From: Gracilaria domingensis
Taxonomy: Eukaryota > Rhodophyta > Florideophyceae > Gracilariales > Gracilariaceae
Reading direction: 5' to 3'
NCBI GenBank assembly: GCA_022539475.1
Contig: VCMS01000267.1
Coordinates: 1 to 64,000 of the forward strand
Length of the DNA stretch: 64,000 nucleotides
The notes under the pieces are model-generated. The model did not search any database, was not told the DNA's origin, and saw only the letters and a list, made by a program, of their open reading frames with translations. How positions within the stretch are numbered: the stretch's first letter is position 1; the number at the start of each line of letters is the position of its first letter. Below are positions 57,901 to 64,000 of the stretch, piece after piece. Made by a program: the position numbers and the translations under genes.

Positions 57901-58017
57901 GGGCGCGGTGGCGTGGATGGCGGGGAGGGTGCGGGGGGTGGCGTCGAAGGGGAGGGGGTCGGGCGTGGCGTCGGGGGGGTCTGGCGCGTGGCTGCCAACG
58001 GTGACGTAGTGGAACAT
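54997..58017 (-). CDS. BED zinc finger / hAT-transposase-derived protein, probably domesticated
   Basis: 1006 codons with no interruption. The ATG at 58017 (MFHYVTVG) is preferred over an upstream in-frame start at 58308, which would add 97 low-complexity Pro/Arg residues. A basic KSPRKRQKR (94-102) may be a nuclear signal. A BED finger at about 103-150 has C121, C124 and an H-x4-H pair. A Pro-rich linker spans about 160-400, with a run of 11 Pro near 195-205. The hAT part starts with LLRFLAVNNLPLSI (401-414) and has TMTVDSW (552-558), the usual first-Asp segment. CVAR (637-640) stands where most hATs have C-x2-H. LLDPRYKQGYF (844-854) and a C-terminal dimerisation block with FWKRNLSRWPVLSRVA follow. 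Long intact frame, altered catalytic-core motif and no visible inverted ends suggest a ZBED-like regulatory gene. An active transposase cannot be ruled out. Confidence 0.8.
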   Translation of the reverse strand: MFHYVTVGSHAPDPPDATPDPLPFDATPRTLPAIHATAPPHTPHTWGFSAAVPVHPTFAIPPTYPETSRFEQPVTRQSQAAPLSLDGLFPHPHKSPRKRQKRSVVWNFFKESETDPNSAICQICMSTIPRGKNLARNTTNLRKHLEHRHPEYASHVTKKRPSSATAPLPASRKRLTLPSPSSKSLELPSNKPQPPPPPPPPPPPQSSVLPQHLPPTPSSHLDDSATVLPLHSTPNSSTCALPPPLTLTHPSPSMYGSTPSPQLHSDPVSSELAHSDQQHSLPVPSPPPLLPASNHHSHLQTSSLMPLSSTQPSLQLPPQHAQPHQPKLVQQPHAHSSQSAVLPHVSWTPSKAPSPLPPPPPPPPTASETLPTLIETSSNTNLTTTTSQHANPHAHAHANALLRFLAVNNLPLSISSSNDFRQLCHLIQNRPNFPNVDVLRTTVLSAQLHTVQSKISTALENADSIILKVENGHLGQRFVVCEYFHPPMTRCSVLIDIVTQEELCTPSTQSGYGLNSSTYLASDPYSDAARRRVHTSPTPQKLVFNRLLDRITMTVDSWRIRSKLTAIVLSEDVFSGEEQLFLSPSLSPSPSNTLELQGSHKVSRGYPNGTTELSYEESHCDATTLPPQRERIPIISCVARTLTNIIEQAMSHDEVLERRFVAPMSRAMFRVLTDNEFRLTEAATCWPTHLRLPMHKPSLWELGSVLGYFAEHIDTVQGTIKRACENHSYDFLFVLKDEVLYLHSMVNIFINAVRSLSVSRSSYSTSNGFGSGSYSSGGEHMTSQWFSENLSAAIPALRDVLKSLEELPLAVSDEVRTLGKLAAESTKRHLMCMEQQDIFLCATLLDPRYKQGYFSCKEVVDSAERMVLDAFEEERRKGDGQKNAKNVDALLNGCVGASGSLEQYMTSIIPDTSSGSGCLTQFLNEQQAERWGGEEFWKRNLSRWPVLSRVAGRYCLTPGVCESEQARSEIEREQSMRAEGDTRKKEQMSEKLRMAFLRKSYMQGNN

Positions 58018-59250
58018 GGCGGGGGAAGGGGAGGGGCGGGCGGGCGGGCGGGGCGGCGGGCGTGGGAGGTGGTGAGGGCGGAGGGCGGAGGGAGAGGAGG
58101 GGGAGGGGGGTTGGGGGGGTGGGGTGGGGTGGGAGTGGATGGGAAGGCGCGGGCGTGCGGAGGAGACCGGGGGGGGGGGGAGCGGCGGACGGGGATGGTT
58201 GATAAGGAGGGAGCGAGGCGCGGCAGCGCGGCGCGCGCTTCCGCGCGGCGCGCTGTTGCGTCTACCGGCGCAGCGAGCGCGGCGCGGCGCGCGCGCGCGC
58301 TGTGACACGTGGCGGCTTCCATCGGCGGCGCGGCGCGCGCCGCTTGCGTGCGGCGGCGGCGCCGCGCGCTATAAACATTGATTGATCCGCCGCCGGCGCG
58401 CGTGTCCGCGACCGGTGACGCAATGCGCGGCGCGCGCGTGACGCGGCGCGCTCTTTTGCGCGCGCGCGCCTTTTTACCTTCCGAGACGCTTTGTCGATTT
58501 GTTGTTGCGTGCGGGCGCGCCGCGCGCCGCGCGCCGCCGCCAAGGCCGCCGCCGCGCGCTGTCGATTTCGATCTGCGTCGCCTTGTCCGCCGCGCCGCGC
58601 GCCCGCCGCCGCCGCGCCGCGCCGCGCGCCTCACGTGGCGGTACGCCGCGCGGTCGCCGCCGCGCGCCGTATCGACGCGGCTGTCCAACTGCATGACGCC
58701 GCCGCACTTGGGCGCGTTCGCGATCCGCGCTGTATGTTTTGCGCGCACGCGCTCACGGAAAGCCGTGCTGCGGCGCCCGACACACGCGTTACGTGCGCGT
58801 ATCACCGAGCCATGCAGCGGCACGCGAAAGCAAGGCGCCGTCCGCAACGAGCGCGCGCGCCTTGGCTATAACGGTTCGCCGATATCGGCGCCCGCTGTCG
58901 AAATCGTCCAAGTATGAACGGCGCAAACTGCTATCGAATAAGCAGTTACGCACCATACATTAGCGCTGCAGCAGCGGCACAGCGCGCGGCCCTCGGGCCT
59001 TGTGCCGGCGGGGGGGGGGGGGGGGGGGGGCCCGCACCAAGCGCGCCACGTCAATTAATTGAAAGCGCCACTATTATTGAAAAAAACACGCGCGCCGCAG
59101 TGCACCCCGCGCCCCGCATGGAACAAACAACAAGCGCGCAGTCGCGCGCTTGCGCTTACAGCGCGCTTTTTCGCCGTTCTGCGCTGCCTTCCGCGCGCTG
59201 CGTCCCCGGCGCTGCGGTCCTGCGCCGCCGCCAAATGTGAAGGCGTTAGG
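58018..59250. promoter_or_regulatory. Extreme GC-rich, CpG-dense region at the start of the BED-hAT gene
   Basis: About 1.2 kb dominated by GCGC and CGCG words, unlike anything else in the window. It begins over the 5' end of the BED-hAT gene and probably contains its promoter. A TATAAA box on the plus strand at about 58370-58375 points away from that gene, so divergent transcription is possible. Long open frames here on both strands are Arg/Ala/Pro-rich by-products of composition. Confidence 0.5.
59010..59030 (+). repeat. Run of 21 G
   Basis: Uninterrupted G homopolymer inside the GC-rich region. It can form intramolecular G-quadruplexes on the plus strand and is also a place where assembly length errors are likely. 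Confidence 0.9.
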
Positions 59251-61815
59251 CAGCTGTACGCATGTACTTTTTGAGTATCGAAGGCTACTGGCAAGCTCGA
59301 CGCCTCTTCTCACTCCTATCTTCCGCCGCTACCAAGGTACCAACAAGCGCGCGCAACAAATGCGCGAGGGGAGCGCGTGGCAACATCCTATCCATCATTG
59401 TTTTCCATGAGGCCGTACGGAACGCCGCCCTATCAAAAATCGCTTCGTGCTTGTTCCCGCGTGCGTCCATATCGACTGACGCAAACTCACAATAAACGCG
59501 CCCGAAAACCGACGCGGAAGCGCTCCTGCGCCACGACTCGGCAGCCTGTCGTGCGCGCGTCGTGCGGCGTGACGCCGACACGCGCGCACGCGTCACGTTT
59601 TTCGCCTGCGTGCGTTTTCTCCTGCGCAGCACGGAATGCGTCCGTTGTTATCGTTTTGACTGACTTTTTACCTTCTTTGATTATGCTTTTTTTTTTTATT
59701 CATCTTCTGTATCAGCGCGTTGTTTGTTAAAAACCCTACGCAGCCGCTTGCGCAATAATTTTTATAGATATTGTTGGCCTCTACTTGGCTTCGCTTCTTG
59801 TGTTGCGCCCGCATGCGCCTCTTGGAAACTTCCTATACCTCTTTCTTCCGTGTACCCGCATTCTTCTTCCCATGTATCTATAAACGCCACTCTTAGACTC
59901 ACTTTGCTCTACGCTTGCTTGCCTCGCGGTTGTTGGAGCAACATTTGCGCTGTCAGTTCATACCACTTGTATCAGTCTACTGCGTTCCCTTTCCAGAATA
60001 CAGAGATTTTTGCAACCATGTCGATATCCGACTCCCAACCGCGCCCACTCTGCACATACAAACAATGTATTGCGCGTCAAAACATACAGCCTTGGAATCT
60101 CCATAAAAGGTACCAACAGTACACCATTTCACTTCGACCACAAACAGACAAGCCACTGTGTGTGTCTTCTCGTAGATCCATATACAATCCATCTCAACTC
60201 AGTGCCACAAACTGGCTCAGCGCCACAAAGAGCACTGCTCGAGCGCGCTTCAAATGCATTTTAGATTCCATCGCATCTGTCTTGGTTTCGTCTGTGCAGC
60301 TTCCATCTTGTTTCGCGCACCGTCATCATGTGATCACCCTGCTGTGTGCCAAATTTTGTCACGCTTCAGATAATATGCTCTCTTGTAGTCGCGAGTCTCT
60401 TCGCTGAGCCCACTTAAAACCCCTCAACAAGGGACACTACCAATTCCCCTCATATCACTTCCAACCGGCCTATCAGCTGCTTGCTTGGACAGGCGAAAAT
60501 CCTTCCTTGATGCCCACTTTCAATCTGATGCTCTCGGCGCACCATCAAACTACAGAAGAGGACAAACACGTGGTTCACATAATCAGGCAGCCAAGCAGCG
60601 TCCAAATGAGGAAGTCCTTTGCTCACCCATGTTCCAAGTGAAAGACATATGTATCTTATACGTGCCTCGTTTTGCGTCATGCAAATTGCAAATGCTTCAA
60701 TGTTGGCACATACTCTGAATTTTCTAAACATTAAAACGCTCATGAGTTCTTGTTACTTCTGCGCTCCCTCTCGAGTAGCGGTCCCCCAAAAATGTTTGGG
60801 CAGCTCAAGTCATCAGACATGCACCTGTGGGTCTTCAGAAGCGTAATTTTTGTCATTATCCAGCAATGTTTGTGATAGTAAAAGCAAAAGCTGAGCTTCA
60901 AAGATGTGTTTAACACAGCAACAAATGAAAATGGTTTCCTCTGGAGAATGGCCGCCGACAACAGGAGCCGCTCTGCTCCCCTCGCAACCCGATTCGTCGA
61001 AGGAATCGATAAAGACCTGGAAAAAAACGATCAGCATGCAGTGGTATTGCTTATTTTTCACCCGTTATGCGAGTTAAGGAACTCAGCTACCGACCGAATA
61101 GAACGGTCAAAAGCGTGTGAAAACTTTTTATTCGAGAGCAAACAAATATTCAATCCTTTCATGCACATGTAGGAAGGTGCGACTGCGATCGGATTCTCCA
61201 CGTTTTGGTCCTCCTGACGCTCTTGGAACAAAGAAAAACACCAAAACAACCTTGCAAAATGGGAAGAAGTACTAATGTGTGCAGTTGGATCCAATAGTGG
61301 ACACAACATTCAACCTAAAAGAGGTAGTTCTCACGGTACAGTACCTTCGGTACATCGTAAATAATTGCCAAGAAGAACGAAAACTCTCGTGATTCCACTC
61401 TGACGGGATAATGGTTCGGTGTATAGTCGGCGAGAATTAAAAGGGTCCAGAATTTGCTTTATTGGTATCTCAGAGCCCTTTAAGCCCATTGGAGCAATTC
61501 AAAGGGTTACTGTGCCAGACTTGTATAACCTATCCGTAACAATAATGAAGCCACATAAACCAAAACCCACGTAGCGATATCTAGTCTATAAAGTAAACGA
61601 AATTTATATACAAGCGCGAACCTTTTTAATTTTTAAGAATGTCTCCTCTTGGCCTCTAAAATGGCATAATTGTCCCGGCTTCATATTTTAGTTCACATCT
61701 TCATCGAGTTTCCATCACAACTCTAGTCTAAATCCTTTCGTTCCTTGCTGCTAATTGTGCCCATTAGACCACTGCTTACTACTCAGATTCCCGTGCACGG
61801 GTTGTGATATTTTTC
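59251..61815. other. Intergenic DNA, no gene supported
   Basis: The composition falls from GC-rich to AT-rich. An open frame at 59724-60407 (plus, 227 codons) lacks an ATG start and has an uneven Ser/Cys/Leu-rich product with no domain. No repeats are seen. Confidence 0.4.
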
Positions 61816-61849
61816 TCTTACCTCTTTGCCCAATTCCTTTATTTTCCCA

Positions 61850-62110
61850 CCTCGGGTCGCGTCCGTTCAAGATACCGAGGCCATTGAGATTGGTAATGTC
61901 TCGCCGCAAGAGGCAGAGGTTTCCTCTCTAGAAGTAATCTCCGATGTCACCTCCCTGTCTCGCGCAGTGGCCCATACATCCCTTCGTGGGTACGAACTTG
62001 GCTTCGAGAAAGGAGAACAGAAAGCGCTGCAGCGTTACCTCAACATCAATTACCATCTTTCCGCGGATCAATACTTGCAATATGTAGGCTTCCCATTTTC
62101 ACTCTTGTGA
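61850..62110 (+). CDS. Possible exon of an unrecognised gene
   Basis: The frame encodes an acidic, regular segment (VASVQDTEAIEIGNVSPQEA, then SRAVAHTSLRGYELGFEKGE and QRYLNINYHLSADQYLQY) before a stop at 62110. No ATG precedes it. The upstream DNA is pyrimidine-rich, as at a 3' splice site. Inside the end, CAATAT|GTAGGC near 62.08 kb resembles a 5' splice site, so the coding part may stop at QYLQY. No family is recognised. Confidence 0.3.
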   Translation, partial: PRVASVQDTEAIEIGNVSPQEAEVSSLEVISDVTSLSRAVAHTSLRGYELGFEKGEQKALQRYLNINYHLSADQYLQYVGFPFSLL

Positions 62111-62781
62111 ATAAAGTTCGAACTGCATTCCTTCACGCCATCCATGGTGGCTTCATTTTGTCCACTGCTGTGTCGAATCTGAACTGGAACTCTTACAATA
62201 GGTGTACAAAGACCATAGATAAATACTTTGTTATGTCTGGACACGTTGGGTACATTTGTTTCCCATTATCATTTATCAATTCACTTTTTTTGCAAGTAAA
62301 TTGTTTTCGTACCAGTTTGGGCCTATCCTCATCCGAGCAAGTGCCTCCTAACCTTTGCCAGTTTTCTGACCTCCGTTACAGTATTCTAAGAACTCAATGC
62401 ACTATATGTCATCCGATGCGTCTTCTCTCAGTTTTTCAATACAATGTTGAACGTAAAAGTAGAGAGTGAACCTATAGGCGGTATTTATTCATCGTATTCA
62501 TTGCGCTAGTGACTGCGGAATGCCCTCAACCCATAGAAGGTATTAGTTTCTGTACTTAAGTAACTCAGAACAAGATTAAACCTTCGTAACCATGTCCACA
62601 CCACAAGACCAAGTAATAAGTTCTCTGCTTTCTGAAAACTTTTGCTGATTAGATCCTGCCGCATATACTTTCCAAATTAATTTGTGGTAATGTAAGCCGG
62701 TCCACTTAGGTCATTTTGAGAACGAGAAACACATTCGTTGTCCACGTCACGCCAGCTTCTGGAGACAATCAAAGATCCATT
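62111..62781. other. No gene recognised
   Basis: AT-rich, with pyrimidine tracts. It may include intron or 3' UTR of the candidate exon upstream. Confidence 0.35.
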
Positions 62782-63048
62782 TTAGTCCCGTGGTACATTT
62801 TTTATGTAGTAAGCGTTTTTGTGATAAGGGCAAGATTGACAAATACGAAGAGTTTGAAGTTCTCTTGCCATGCCTGTATTAGTAACTCTCTCTCTGTAGT
62901 ATTCTCCGGTTGAAGAATACGTTACATGATTTTGACAGTTATGTCCCAGACTGCGACAGGAGTATGTCTTATGCTCCGTTTGTGGCCGGCCACAACTACT
63001 GCAAATTGATGAATGGCTACTTGCCGAAGAAGAATGATTTGATGACAT
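62782..63048 (-). CDS. Small Cys/Ser-rich ORF, unrecognised
   Basis: 88 codons from a true ATG at 63048. A Ser/His-rich start (MSSNHSSSASSHSS) precedes ICSSCGRPQTEHKTYSC, a further Cys in SLGHNC, and a later ICQSCPYH. The two C-x2-C pairs with intervening Cys and His could bind zinc. No homologous family comes to mind. The length is within reach of chance in this composition, but the paired Cys motifs and ATG start make it worth keeping. Confidence 0.35.
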   Translation of the reverse strand: MSSNHSSSASSHSSICSSCGRPQTEHKTYSCRSLGHNCQNHVTYSSTGEYYRERVTNTGMARELQTLRICQSCPYHKNAYYIKNVPRD

Positions 63049-63780
63049 TTGAGCCTTATGCTAAGTAGAAGTGAGAAGTTTAAAGCGAAATGTTAGAGTG
63101 CAATATTGGGTTTATTCCATAGTCAATGCCATTCGGCTCCTGTTTTATAGGCTTCTACACAGACTTAACCTTGGTGCCCGGCATGCAAAAAGTTTTCTTA
63201 TTATCTTTTTGCTGGAAGCATTTGGAGTACTACATTCAAGAATTTACAATTTAAGTGACACATGGAGACAGAGAAAACCTTGGACTATGTATGCACCAAT
63301 TTTAATATCCGAAAGAATTTTTGAAACAGAAAAAGATGAAACAAAAAAGACCTTAACGTGAAAGAACAGGATTTACGTAAATGTTTATTTTTAGACTTCT
63401 GTGAATGATCTTAAACGCAGTTATAGATTTTTTCCCTACCAAAATATATAAAAAGGAAGCATGAGCAATTTTGTTGAATAAGGATACCTATCATAATTTC
63501 CGTTTCATCGCCAACCAAAATTCTTGAAACACAACAAGTACCTCTGTAAGCTCCGGACAGAGATAAAAAGATTAAGACCTTATCCACTTCCAGTGTTCTT
63601 TCTAAGAGAACCGGTTTTTGTCCAAGTTTAATAGTGCACAGAACTTTGTAAAAAAGTATTTTCATTTAGTGAGTGTGACTGGCGCGTGCACAGGATAGAT
63701 TGCTATTTTGTACACTTGATGTTTTAAATGAACCCGTACACACTCTGCATTTTTCCCTATACTCTTAGTATAATCTGTAG
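63049..63780. other. AT-rich intergenic DNA up to an LTR edge
   Basis: No coding region is recognised. TGTAG at 63776-63780 directly precedes the LTR end and may be a target duplication whose partner lies outside the window. Confidence 0.4.
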
Positions 63781-64000
63781 TGCAACCCGCAAGCGGAAAA
63801 AGACACCACGAAGACGTTAGGGATCTTCCTCTACGGAGGGTTGCAAAGCGAACAGAGCCTCTCTGGAATGGCACAACAAGCCGGGTGTAAGACCGAAGCC
63901 AAACCGTCACGACGGGACGATGAGAGTTGAAATAGAAAGGTGGAGCGGAGAAGGGAGTACCACGACACGTGGGTGTGCAATACCTCGAAAGAGGGTTGGA
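63781..64000 (-). repeat. Edge of an LTR related to the El2 LTR (fossil, continues past the window)
   Basis: Starts TGCAACCCGCAAGCGG and matches the inner end of the El2 LTR (25191 onward) at about 80% over the first 140 bases, then diverges. The direction matches minus-strand El2. Abrupt loss of similarity to the El2 PBS side suggests that it is the 3' LTR, or a solo LTR, of another element copy. Confidence 0.7.

Noticed and set aside
57553-58305. 250-codon Gly-rich plus-strand open frame
   Set aside because: It is complementary to the Pro-rich coding part of the BED-hAT gene and made of Gly/Val/Arg repeats.
57282-58847. 521-codon minus-strand open frame overlapping the BED-hAT gene start
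   Set aside because: It is an Arg/Pro/Ser-rich frame created by extreme GC content, overlapping the better-supported BED-hAT frame.
59724-60407. 227-codon plus-strand open frame
   Set aside because: No ATG at its start, uneven composition and no recognisable motif; length alone is not enough.

Overview
This is a repeat-rich stretch of a eukaryotic nuclear genome. Chromodomain-bearing Ty3/gypsy retroelements (chromoviruses), a tyrosine-recombinase (DIRS/Ngaro-like) retroelement, hAT transposons, a pogo-like transposon and several non-autonomous inverted-repeat elements cover most of it, and only a few host genes stand between them. The mix, together with single-exon genes and no bacterial-style operons, would fit an alga such as a florideophyte red alga, but that is a guess; no rRNA, tRNA or diagnostic host gene fixes the taxon.

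Layout. At 0.7-13.1 kb lies a structurally complete chromovirus (El1): paired LTRs about 4% apart, a GGTAT target duplication, PBS, gag, pol with a distal chromodomain, then a long ORF in ANTISENSE between pol and the 3' LTR. Its 3' LTR is split by a 454-bp MITE. At 14.0-17.3 kb is the 3' half of a second, unrelated chromovirus on the minus strand (El3), with its own small sense ORF after the chromodomain. At 17.3-25.7 kb is a decayed sister of El1 (El2, minus strand) with the same PBS and a fragment of the same antisense ORF, so the antisense gene is a conserved part of this lineage. A 347-bp fold-back MITE sits in its gag region.

At 27.3-30.0 kb is a decayed hAT, followed by a convergent remnant with a possible Cys-His-Asp protease pattern (30.3-31.9 kb). 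At 32.7-34.3 kb is a strand-asymmetric purine-rich tract with a perfect 50-bp palindrome. At 36.2-46.3 kb two complementary halves of a tyrosine-recombinase retroelement, bounded by 228-bp direct repeats, enclose a second hAT (39.6-42.0 kb) and an intact GDT1/TMEM165-type membrane transporter gene (42.2-43.0 kb).

At 48.3-49.0 kb is a 689-bp TA-flanked inverted-repeat element, and 16 bases further on a complete but decayed pogo-like transposon (49.0-51.8 kb). At 55.0-58.0 kb on the minus strand is an uninterrupted 1006-codon BED-finger/hAT-derived gene, probably a domesticated transposase, that starts inside a very GC-rich, CpG-dense region holding a run of 21 G. The last 5 kb is mostly intergenic, with a candidate exon, a small Cys-rich ORF, and the edge of an LTR related to that of El2.

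The most novel observation is the conserved antisense gene of the El1/El2 chromovirus lineage. Next in interest are the host transporter gene caught between the two halves of a tyrosine-recombinase element, the two MITEs with CCC termini and 3-bp target duplications, and the candidate domesticated BED-hAT gene.
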